Origin: Trichomonas tenax
Lineage: Eukaryota > Parabasalia > Trichomonadida > Trichomonadidae
Length of the DNA: 24,886 nt
Reading direction: 5' to 3'
Assembly: GCA_023091735.1 (NCBI GenBank)
Contig: JALKBU010000782.1
Location: 1-24,886, forward strand
Positions within the stretch are counted from its first letter, which is position 1. Each line of letters begins with the position of its first letter. The position numbers and the translations under genes are program-made. Under the pieces are notes generated by a model, which saw only the letters and a list, made by a program, of their open reading frames with translations, did not search any database and was not told the DNA's origin. Shown here in pieces: positions 1-9,100 of the stretch.

Positions 1-503
1 GATAGAGTTGTGGCTCGTCAACAACACTAACCTGGATGTATTGGTTAGACAACAAAGATATTTATGACACTTTTTATAAAGGTGACAATTTGCCCGCGCA
101 AAAAGTGATAATTTATTTATAAAAGTGGCTTTAAGGTTTCCGTGTCACTTTTTGGTGTTCACTTTTGTCCTAGACTCTCTAGGATTATATATAGAGAAAA
201 GTTATTTTCTTTCTAGAATTTCTCAAAATTTAGTAATTTAAAATAAATCAGCAAAAATAATTAATGGAATAGCATTCATTTTGTGTGTAGATTCTAAATA
301 TTCGATTTAAAAAGTAAATAATTGTATATTTTGTAATCAAATTTTAGATTTTAATCGCAAACATAATGATTTCGACTAAAAAATATCAAGAAATCATCGA
401 ATCGAAGTCAGAATTCGACTATATCAAGATGAAAAAAGAAGTTTGAAATTGAAAAAAATGAATAATGCTTTAATAAAATATACAGATTTAGTCAATTGAC
501 ATA
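1..503. other. AT-rich spacer downstream of the formin gene
   Basis: No credible coding region is visible. The stretch holds the presumed 3' untranslated region of the minus-strand formin: after its TAA, a TAAA tetranucleotide (the trichomonad-type poly(A) signal) lies on the minus strand at about 487-490. Five copies of CACTTTT or its complement sit at 68-75, 100-107, 121-127, 146-153 and 160-166, in both orientations. A small perfect hairpin (CCTAGA, loop CTC, TCTAGG) is at 169-183. Any neighbouring gene lies beyond the window edge. Confidence 0.6.
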
Positions 504-3500
504 TTACTTCTTCGCTCTGACTTTCAAGAAAGCAGCCTGGAGCTCGCTGACTGGTGCAACAGCTGGTTTCAGTGGCTGTGCTGGAAAAACTTTTCCGAAC
601 TTTTTCGGTGCCTTCACCTGTGAGAGCGAAGAACCATCTTCGAGAGCGGACATAACCTGATCGAGGTGACCTTTCTTGAGGACTGAGCCCGTCTTCTTGT
701 CTCTTCTCTTCGCCTTCTTCTCCTTCTCTGCGGCCTCCTTCTGCTTCTGCTTCTCGATGCCCTCGGCGGCCTTCATGTACTCGGTTGTGAATGTGAAGAA
801 AGTCGTCAAGAAGTCTAATAATTTCATCTTTTGTGGAGATTCACCGTATAACGTGATAACGTCGTTGGCTCTCTTGGATGTGTTGTCGCACTCTGTTCTG
901 ACCTTCTCGAGCTCTTTTTCTTTGCCGACGGAGAATTCAGCGAATCTTGGGTGGAAGAGATCGCCGTCGACGACTAATTTCTCTGCCTCATCCATGTAGT
1001 TTGTGCACTTCGTGAGGCTGAGCTGTAATGTTTGGATATTCTTTGAGATTGAGTCGAGATCTGCTTTAGTTGAGGCTTCGAAGGCTGCTTGTTCCTCAGT
1101 GAGGTCCCATTCCTTCGGGTAATGCTCCTGCATTGTCTGTACGATGAAGTGAAGAAGTGTAAATGAAGAAGATTTCGTAGATTTGATTTCTCTGACTTTA
1201 TCGAGTGTATCGATCTTGAAACCGCTGATACCACCGCGGGAAGAACCGCCGTTCATGTAGTTACCGAGCTTAAGAATGACTGAGAAGATGTTTCTGAGTT
1301 TCGTAGATTTTTCTAAAATCTGGAACGCGTTGTTGAGAGATGCGAGAGGAGGCATGATGGAGTCCATCTGCAAGCTGTACGTCTTCATGAGGAGCATCAA
1401 GTCGAAGTGGATGCCTGGATTGAAGATCTTGATGAGTTCGATGAAGAATTGCTCGCATTTGCCGAGAAGCTGTGGATCTCCCTTGTAGTTCCTCACTTCT
1501 GTGACTTCTTCCGGTAATGGAAGGTTAGAATTCATAGCAATGATTTGATCTTCTGTAAATTCGTCGATATCGACTTGCTTGATGTGTTTGACGATGTCCT
1601 CGTAAGACATCTTGTAACGGGAGAGAATGATGGCGACCGAACGCGCCTTGTTCGAGTCTATTAACTCGACCTGCTTTGGCGCTGCTCCTTTGCCTTTGTC
1701 GCCCTCTTTCGGTGCTTTTTCGACGACAGGAGCTGCAAATTGATCGAGGAAGTCGTCGGTCTGGAACTGTACTTTAGTGTCGTCGATATTTACCCAGATT
1801 GTCGGGTTCAGCTGCTGGTCTGGGATCTTCGTCCAGAAGAGAGTCTTCATCTTCTTCGGCGGCGGGTTGTTCGCCTTCTTAGGACGTGCTGGAGCGGCAG
1901 GAGCGCCTGGTGGACGCGGCATTCCGGGTGGAGGAGGTGGTAAGCCGCCTGGAGGTGGTGGCGGAGGTGGCAGTCCGGGTGCTCCTGGAGGTGAAGGGGG
2001 CGGTGGTGGCATTCCTGGAGCGCCTGAAGGCGGCGGTGGTGGCGGAAGCAGTCCGGGTGCTGGAGGTGGAGGGGGCGGTGGCGGTGCAGCAAAGCCTCCT
2101 GGAGGTGGCGGAGGAGGAGCTGCGACGCCTCCAGGTGGCGGTGGGGGCGGTGGTGGTGCAGCAAAGCCTCCTGGAGGTGGGGGAGGAGCGACGGGTGGTG
2201 GGGGTGGGACTCCTACTGGTGGCGGACCTGGCAGTGCTGTTTTTGGTTGAGATCTTGTTTCTTCGAGTTGTCTCTGCAGGTCAGCGATCTGCTTGGTTGA
2301 CTCCTCTCTCATCATAGAGAGCTGGTCTTCGAGGTTCTTGACCTTCTTTGAGTCGTCAACTGATTTTAAGTTCGTTAATGCGTCGGTGCTAGCTTTAATT
2401 TCATCCTTGAGTTTATTTATCTCCTCGTTGTTCTTCTCGATGATGTCCTGGAGCTCTTTCGTCTTCGATTTCTCAGTTTCGAGTTCCTTCGTTAAGTCGT
2501 TCTTTGCAGCTGTAAGGAAGTTGATGTGTTTCTTGAGGCCGTTGGATTGCTCTGTGAGGACTCCGATCTTCGCAGCCAGTTCATCGGACTGAGAAAGTTG
2601 AACAGATTCGAGTTTTGGAAGCGGAAGTGTCTTAAGAGACAAGGTATCGATGAAGTAAGACACATTGTAGAGCATCTGCATTGTGTTGGATTGAGTATAT
2701 CCCGCTGCTTGCATTCCAGCATCGTAAAGTTTGTCAAGCCTCGAGACTTGGTAAGAGATATCTTCGAGTGTGAATGTTGTGTTGTGGATGATGAAATGCC
2801 TGTAGAATTGGAGGAAGTTCAAGAGATAATGAACAACACGCTTTGTGTGAGCGTTGTGGTTCACAAGGATATCGGTGAGTAACTGCATGATGCCAGTAAA
2901 CTCCTTCGGGATGAAAGAGTCAATAACTTTGTAAATTTCCTTGGAATGGAAAACATTGAGTGGTTTGCTTGGATATTGCTCGTGGAGTGGCTTCAAAATG
3001 TCATCGCAGCGTGTCAACAGTGCGCTGACACCCATTTCGACTTTGGAGTCCTTCTTGAGCTTCGCTTCTTGGAGAGCTTTGAGAATTCCAGCTTCCTCAA
3101 GCGTGAAGAGGAATGTGACATATCGCGACATCTTCTTTGAGTGTGCAATGAGCATGGCGTTCAAGAAGACGACGATTGGACGAATATTGGAGGAATCTCC
3201 TTTGACTTCATTTTCGTTCTCCTGAATCATCTGTGTGAAGATATGGAAACCTTTCTTTCCATTCCTCTCCAAAAGATTGATTTGGGCATCGAGATCTGTA
3301 ATCTTGTGGTGCTCAAGAACGAAAGGAGTTAAAATGCTGACAATAAGGCCGAATGCTCTCGGATCATTCGGGAGAATGCACTGAACTAACAAATTAGCGA
3401 GTTCTGTCTGTTTAACGAGTGCTTTCGAACCATTATCAGTGTTTGCGATATCCTTGAAGCAGGAAAGGATGTCATTAAATTCTTCTGTCTTTTCGGGTGA

Positions 3501-3911
3501 TAATTTCTTCGATTGCTGGATTGTTTGATAGTATAATCTAAAATGATCGATTAAGAAGAGGTGTCCCTTGATTTTGAGGAAACCATCAGACCAGCTGCTC
3601 ATTTCTTTACTTAGATTCGTGTGCAATTGCTTAAATCCTTCGTTGCAAGGGTTAACTTTGAGATAATTCAAGAAACAATCAGGCGATGGCAACTGACTTG
3701 CATGCATCATCTGGCCCATGTAGAATCCCCATTTCTTCCTGCAGTCCCATTCCTGCATTTTCGGAATAGCTTCCTCAGGTAAATCCAATTCCGGCACTAA
3801 ATCATCAAATAATTTGATAATCTCCGGATCCGAAGGCTTCTGCATCATTTCATCGAAGATTCGGAACGGTTTAAAGTCTTTAACGGGTATTTGGAAAGAA
3901 GAATCTTGCAT
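504..3911 (-). CDS. Diaphanous-related formin (actin nucleator/elongator)
   Basis: Encodes 1135 residues. The open frame extends upstream to a TTG at 3944, but the first ATG is at 3911 (protein begins MQDSSFQIPVKDF), so that start was chosen. Residues about 20-390 are a helical region resembling the GTPase-binding/FH3 part of diaphanous formins. About 440-555 is a strong coiled coil. About 557-674 is FH1, with many runs of 5-8 prolines separated by Gly/Ala (the profilin-binding segment). About 685-1050 is FH2, opening with KTLFWTKI and containing GNYMNGGSSRGG...GFKIDTLDKV. Near 1080-1105, GHLDQVMSALEDGSSL followed by a basic stretch resembles the DAD autoinhibitory motif. By family it nucleates and elongates unbranched actin filaments, probably under Rho-type GTPase control. 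GC is visibly higher in the FH1/FH2 part than in surrounding DNA. No TCAYW-type initiator lies within 20 nt of the ATG; the nearest matches are at 4004-4013. Formin identity is secure; the GBD and DAD calls are by pattern. Confidence 0.95.
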   Translation of the reverse strand: MQDSSFQIPVKDFKPFRIFDEMMQKPSDPEIIKLFDDLVPELDLPEEAIPKMQEWDCRKKWGFYMGQMMHASQLPSPDCFLNYLKVNPCNEGFKQLHTNLSKEMSSWSDGFLKIKGHLFLIDHFRLYYQTIQQSKKLSPEKTEEFNDILSCFKDIANTDNGSKALVKQTELANLLVQCILPNDPRAFGLIVSILTPFVLEHHKITDLDAQINLLERNGKKGFHIFTQMIQENENEVKGDSSNIRPIVVFLNAMLIAHSKKMSRYVTFLFTLEEAGILKALQEAKLKKDSKVEMGVSALLTRCDDILKPLHEQYPSKPLNVFHSKEIYKVIDSFIPKEFTGIMQLLTDILVNHNAHTKRVVHYLLNFLQFYRHFIIHNTTFTLEDISYQVSRLDKLYDAGMQAAGYTQSNTMQMLYNVSYFIDTLSLKTLPLPKLESVQLSQSDELAAKIGVLTEQSNGLKKHINFLTAAKNDLTKELETEKSKTKELQDIIEKNNEEINKLKDEIKASTDALTNLKSVDDSKKVKNLEDQLSMMREESTKQIADLQRQLEETRSQPKTALPGPPPVGVPPPPPVAPPPPPGGFAAPPPPPPPPGGVAAPPPPPPGGFAAPPPPPPPPAPGLLPPPPPPSGAPGMPPPPPSPPGAPGLPPPPPPPGGLPPPPPGMPRPPGAPAAPARPKKANNPPPKKMKTLFWTKIPDQQLNPTIWVNIDDTKVQFQTDDFLDQFAAPVVEKAPKEGDKGKGAAPKQVELIDSNKARSVAIILSRYKMSYEDIVKHIKQVDIDEFTEDQIIAMNSNLPLPEEVTEVRNYKGDPQLLGKCEQFFIELIKIFNPGIHFDLMLLMKTYSLQMDSIMPPLASLNNAFQILEKSTKLRNIFSVILKLGNYMNGGSSRGGISGFKIDTLDKVREIKSTKSSSFTLLHFIVQTMQEHYPKEWDLTEEQAAFEASTKADLDSISKNIQTLQLSLTKCTNYMDEAEKLVVDGDLFHPRFAEFSVGKEKELEKVRTECDNTSKRANDVITLYGESPQKMKLLDFLTTFFTFTTEYMKAAEGIEKQKQKEAAEKEKKAKRRDKKTGSVLKKGHLDQVMSALEDGSSLSQVKAPKKFGKVFPAQPLKPAVAPVSELQAAFLKVRAKK
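1890..2245 (-). repeat. FH1 proline-codon tandem repeat
   Basis: This is the imperfect repeat encoding the FH1 polyproline runs. On the plus strand it reads as GGN-rich DNA. One 26-bp unit is identical at 2083-2108 and 2155-2180 (72 bp apart; it encodes PPPGGFAA), which points to recent unit duplication. Copy number probably varies between strains and would change the number of profilin sites. The plus strand, which is the transcribed template strand, has many closely spaced G-runs. Confidence 0.8.
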
Positions 3912-5149
3912 TTTAAATAAATTTATCAAACCGCTTCTTTTCAAATTATAAAAAAGTTCAGATTTAGACTATTTATCGTCTGCAAATACCGGAAAACCGC
4001 GTAAATGAAGTGAAAGTCAGGACCTAACGATAGCAATTTATGCTTTTTCTTGTGATTATTTTTTATGAAATTTAGACTCTTCTATTGTTGTTGATATATT
4101 AAATTATCTCGTTTATTTTGTAATAAGCGAATTGAGAACAAAATTCGAATAGATATGATAAAGGAAAATGAAATAATTAGTAAAAGTTGATTTTGAGAAG
4201 ATTGAAAAGTGCTTTTGTGTTGACTTTATAACCGTATCATACTCTTCAAAAATCAATCAAAAATCAAATGAGAACATTTATCTTTACAAAAATTTCTTTT
4301 AAAAGTTAGACTTAATAAACGTTTTTGCACAATATATTTTTATGACAAATTCTTATATAGGAAAATATCCCCATTCAAAAATTGAAATGATATTCATCAA
4401 ATATTTAGACACTCAATAACATAAATTCTCAATTTCATTTTATATTTTGCTGTCGATATTTTCATATTTTTAGGATATCTTATATGTAAAAATAGTAAAT
4501 TTATAGTTAATTTTCGATTTTGAGCATTTTACTGATTGTTGTCGATTTTGAGGGAGCACAAAATGGTCACTTTTGGAGCACTTTTTAGACATTTAGGAGA
4601 GGTTCTGGATCTTCTTGCATACACAGCAAGAACCGGTATATATCTATCTATCGATACGAATTTCGTGGATCGACTATTTAGAAAGCTATGGAATCGAAAA
4701 AAATGACGAAATTTTACATTTTTTTTCCGAAATTAACGGACATAAAAAGGTATTAATTTTTTATTAATTATAGATAGTTCAGTTTCACCTAATAATATTT
4801 TTCTACTTTTTCTTGAAAAAACACAGCTGTTAAAGATTTTGCCCTATCGTCCATTTTTAGGTAGTGGAGCGGTACAGCAAGTGCTATTCTCTCAAAAAAA
4901 GTTGAAAAGTGTGATCTTTGAGCACTCTAAAGCACTGAATCATACACTAATGAGCATGCAATACCTTGTAGAAGAGTTTAAAGCTATTTTATTAAAATGT
5001 TGAATATATTAATTTAATATAATGACAAATCTTTCAATAAACACACTTCCTAAGATACATAAACCATATGCACTATACATTCTTTATAGAAAACTCATAT
5101 TTTCAGTTGTTCTAAATCCTCGCGATGCAGATATTATCAAAACTCTATT

Positions 5150-5187
5150 CATCCTCATCCACATCACTATACAGTGAATGGAGGATG
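5150..5187. repeat. Short inverted repeat
   Basis: CATCCTC (5150-5156) pairs with GAGGATG (5181-5187). An inner TCACT/AGTGA pairing surrounds a small loop, with a bulge between the two stems. It could be a foldback remnant, and it is weaker than the other hairpins in the window. Confidence 0.45.
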
Positions 5188-5599
5188 ATGATATTGTGGA
5201 AAAACTATATATTATCGGTAAACTTTACACGATGACGCAAATCTGAGCATTTTAATAGCTTTATGATATTGTATAAGTATGAATATGATATATATTTGTA
5301 TATTGTGTGAAGAGTACACTGTTTAATGCACTTTACATACTTGAAAATGTCCAAAGATAAATATCTAACACTAAAAATGACTATAGATAACTATTCTTCA
5401 ATCCCACTTGTCCAATTATATGTATAAATGGATAAATTGAATCGAAATATAGATGTTTCTGTTAAAATAAAGCATAATTGCGCATTTCTGTATTTTTTGA
5501 GCGATTTGAAAGCTTACAGTATCTATATTGATCACTCATTCATGTTCTAATCAACAAAACGCTATAAAGTAGCTTATGAAACCGAGATTATGATCCAAA

Positions 5600-5707
5600 A
5601 GATCGAATATCATTGAAAATGGCGTGTTTCTTACTCATTTCATCCAACACATATATATGTGGGAGGAAATGAGCAAGGAACACGCCATTTTCAATGATAT
5701 TCGATCT
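5600..5707. repeat. Large inverted repeat / hairpin (repeat copy A, first hairpin)
   Basis: The left arm 5600-5641 and right arm 5666-5707 are 42 nt each with 40 matches. The intervening 24 nt continue imperfect pairing around a central ACATATATATGT. The entire 108-nt segment can therefore fold into one hairpin with almost no loop. The equivalent place in copy B (about 15957-16034) has lost much of the right arm. Confidence 0.85.
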
Positions 5708-5824
5708 TGAAAAAAATAAACGTTACATTTCATTATGGATGGTATACGTCAAATATCTGTGAGCTGCAGATGTAATGTCCGTGCTTGCTATTGCCTAGAG
5801 TCGTCAATTTATAAAAAAAACTAA

Positions 5825-5918
5825 ATACCATCAAAAATGATCAATTTCAAGCACAAATTCTCCAGAACAACAAATATTTGCAGAAACTGTGCCAGAAATT
5901 GATCATTTTTGATGATAT
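5825..5918. repeat. Inverted repeat / hairpin (repeat copy A, second large hairpin)
   Basis: The left arm 5825-5855 and right arm 5888-5918 pair over 31 nt with 28 matches, around a 32-nt loop. It is homologous to the stronger hairpin at 16158-16251 in copy B. A weak short hairpin (5721-5728 with 5770-5777, seven matches plus one U-G) lies between this one and the hairpin at 5600-5707. Confidence 0.8.
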
Positions 5919-6141
5919 TAATTAACAAATAAATATAAAACGTAAATTGCTTTAGTTGTCTAATATGGTAAATTCCAATAGAGTATTATATCTTTGACTA
6001 ATTTTGAATGGCATTTTTAAAACGAATTCACTTTTAAATACACATTATGCTGCTAATTAGATAGCTACAATATATATGCTGATCTTAAAAAGTTCCAAAA
6101 ATTGATATCAATATAACAAAAATAAGACAAAAAATTTTATA

Positions 6142-9100
6142 TTATTTAAAACATGGCGCAAATATAATTCTTCCATCAGTTGTGACAGCAAGGATTCCTC
6201 CTTGCTCTGGAAGATATTGTACGAAAGGAACTTCGCACGAGCATCTGTAAATATGCTCATCAATGTTCAAATAGAACGCTTCGAACTTGTAAATTCTTCC
6301 TTTGTCGTCTGCTGCGACAACATAATCGAAGCCACTTGGCGTCTTGTAACAGGACCAAGAAGAGATCGCAGATGCGATTGGTCTCTTCCTGATCAAGTTT
6401 CCGTTTGGAGAATATATCGCAATGACGTGGTTCAGTTGACCTCTCGTGAGCTCAGTCATGTAAACCAAGACGAATCCCCACTGGTGCGTGACGAGCATCT
6501 TCATTGGCCTTGATATATCTCCAAGGTCAACAGTTGCGAATATTGTTCCACGCGAGAGAGAAATGAAGAATAAGAAGCCATCTCTCGTTCCTGCAGCAGC
6601 GAGTCCGAATGATTTCGAAATTGAAACACATTGTATTGAATCTCTGTATAGAGGAATGCTGAACATGAACTTCATGTCAACAGACTGTTGATTATCCTGT
6701 TTGTAGAAAGTGAGAACACTTCCTCTGTTTGCTGTGACGAACCAATTCTTGTTTGCAGCGATATAAGTGACGTCGCTGATGTTTGTTTTCATAGTCTGAA
6801 TCTTTCTGTTGCTGATCAAATTGACATTTCCGGCACTGACTAAAGCGATCGTTTGGCACTCGTTGAGCTCTAAGAACTTTCCTTCTCTCTTCTTCGGTGA
6901 TGGAAGCACTCTGTTGAAGTCAGGAATCATGAAGTAAGGAGCACTTGGACATGTCATGGTTCCGCTTGTTGGCGAGAATGAGAGTCTCCTGAATTGCATG
7001 TTTGCATTTGACTGTGAAGTCAGCATTCCGAAGCTTGTTGACCTGTCCATGTCGCTGAGCCTGTCGAATGAGTAACTCGATATCATTCCTCCATCCTGAA
7101 GAGCAGAGTTCGAGAGTGAGTTTGTAGAGTATTCAGGTGTAATCTTAAACTTAATGAATTGATTTGCAGAATCATTCTTGTGGTTCAAATTACTTTGTGC
7201 GAGATTTGAGAAAGTAATCTTCTTTGACTTCGACTTCGGAATGATTGTTGTTGAGTTTGCTTCTTTGTTGCAATGCTTTGCAAGTTGAAGGAAGTCAACC
7301 ATTGAATCTGTGATTTGACCTGTGAGATCTAGTGTCAACAAGTGATAAGCATTCGATGAAGACTTTGATTTCCTGAGGCCAACAAAAACGATTGCTTCTG
7401 AGATAATCTGCATTAAAATTTGGTTCTTGACAGGAAATACTTTCTTCTGAGGGACATCTCTGACAGGATGAGAGTCACCGAAAAGTTTGTTTGGAGAGTA
7501 TCCATCTTTTTTCTCTGATGCTTCTGTGTATATCTCGGGGTTGAACATGTTGAATGCAGATATTGCTGCAGCTCCTTGTTGACATGTTCCCCAAATCATG
7601 TCGATCCATCTTGGAATAGTTTTAGAGACAGTATCAGACTCCAATGCCTTTCTGCTGAGGTACACAAACTCGTATGCATTGTTGTTGCACCACTTCGGGA
7701 ATTGAAGATTCTTCGATGGATCCTCGTTCTGGACAAATGCTTCCGGAAGGAAATAGAACTCGGCGGGGAGCTCAGAGAAACATTCAACATCTTCAGTTGA
7801 TCGATTGTATATATCCTGATATGACTTTGATGGATTCTTACAATTGAAAGGAGGAAGTCTTGAAAGACAATCGGAAATATCTTTCGGTCTGAGTTGCGAA
7901 CCAGGAAGAGCAAAGTTGTCTGGTCCTTCTTCAGTGAATTTCTCCATTAATTTCATCAATCTGTCTTCGCCAAGCTGAGAAACTGGCTTTCTAAGATTTC
8001 TGATGTATTTTCCATTCTCGAGCTCAATTTCATCAGCTTCGAAGTTTGTTAAAAGCCAAGGCATTATAGGATAGTGCTCAATATCATTGAATGTTCTTCC
8101 ACTCAAACGATTTAAATGCATGAGATAGTCAAATGTTGATATTTGTCTCTGCTGCCAGAGCCTTGTGAATATTTGGACATTCATTGTTGTGGCGATCATT
8201 TTGTTCGACTTTATGATTGAATAAATTGCTTCGTAGTTATCATCATCAAGATTGAAAAGTTTCGTCTTCTTATCTTTGAAGAAGAACTCCAAAGCTTTCT
8301 TTCTACGGATTTGCTTGTGTGAAATTACGTATTTGATTGAATCAATCGGCCATTCTCTAACAGAACCGTTTGCTTTGCGGATATACAATGTCACAGCAGA
8401 GAATGTTAAAATGGCTTTAGAAACAGAGAACGGATTGACTAACTCGCACATAAATTCGTTCTTTCCTTCAGTCTTGAAGCCATAGATCGCGATGTCATCG
8501 TTCTTGTTCTTTGGCCAGTCTCTTTTGAGTCTTGATGGACATCCGAAAGAGCACAAACTGTTGTCACGCTTGAGTGCAATTTTCTCAAGAATTTTACCTT
8601 CGTTTGCAATTGCCCACGGAGCTCCATCAATTGTCATACAACGCCACAAACGCATCCATTGCTTTTCACTGTCTCTTCGTGTCTTCTGGAGCTTGAATAG
8701 ATAGTTTCTCTCCTGGTTTGCGGCTCCTGAAACTGAATTTGTATCAAGAAGAGATAAAACTTTGTTCGACTTTTGCTGAATGACCAAATTATGATTTTGA
8801 AGCGTTTTGAGTAATATCAATGATGATTTAACTGGTTCTAATTCTGATGTGCGAACGAATTCTTCTAAGGCTTTCGATGCATGAATCATTGAGTTGCCAG
8901 GCAATTTGAACAAAACTGGATGTGAATTTTCAAGGCATTTCTGATTCAGCAAAGCCAACAATGGAATATTATTAGAGAAAGCCTGTTGCGTTAAATTGAT
9001 GCGATTAATGTGTGTCTTGACAACTTCGTAATAGAATGGAGTTAAGAAAACACATAGAGCAAGATCAAATGATAAGAATTCTGGTGCATTCCATCTCTGG

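Larger units (their letters stand above)
5375..5965. repeat. Dispersed hairpin-bearing repeat, copy A
   Basis: This block is colinear and in the same orientation with about 15715-16300. Shared words in the same order include ATAGATGTTTCTGT, TTCTAATCA, AAAGTAGCTTA, AATATCATTGAAAATG, TTCGATCTTGAAA, ATCAAAAATGAT, AATTCTCCAGAACA and AAATTGATCATTTTTGAT. Divergence between copies is substantial (by eye roughly a quarter of positions plus indels), so the duplication is old. No coding potential was seen. Boundaries are approximate. It is not recognised as a known trichomonad transposon family. Confidence 0.7.
3912..6141. other. Non-coding interval between formin and BEACH genes
   Basis: Very AT-rich, with stops in every frame and no gene recognised. 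The right part (about 5375-5965) is copy A of a dispersed repeat with two large hairpins. Smaller structures are a 7-bp hairpin at about 4611-4633 (TTCTTGC/GCAAGAA) and one at 5150-5187. A 12-bp direct repeat GTCGATTTTGAG is seen near 4538, with a near-copy about 30 bp before it. Stop-proximal DNA near 6141 would be the 3' UTR of the BEACH gene and that near 3912 the formin promoter. Confidence 0.6.

Noticed and set aside
1777..2250. Plus-strand open frame coding a poly-glycine protein
   Set aside because: It is the antisense of the formin FH1 proline codons; glycine runs follow automatically from CCN codons on the other strand.
3912..3944. Formin start at 3944
   Set aside because: The codon at 3942-3944 reads TTG on the minus strand; the first ATG is at 3911, so the extra 11 residues are not supported.
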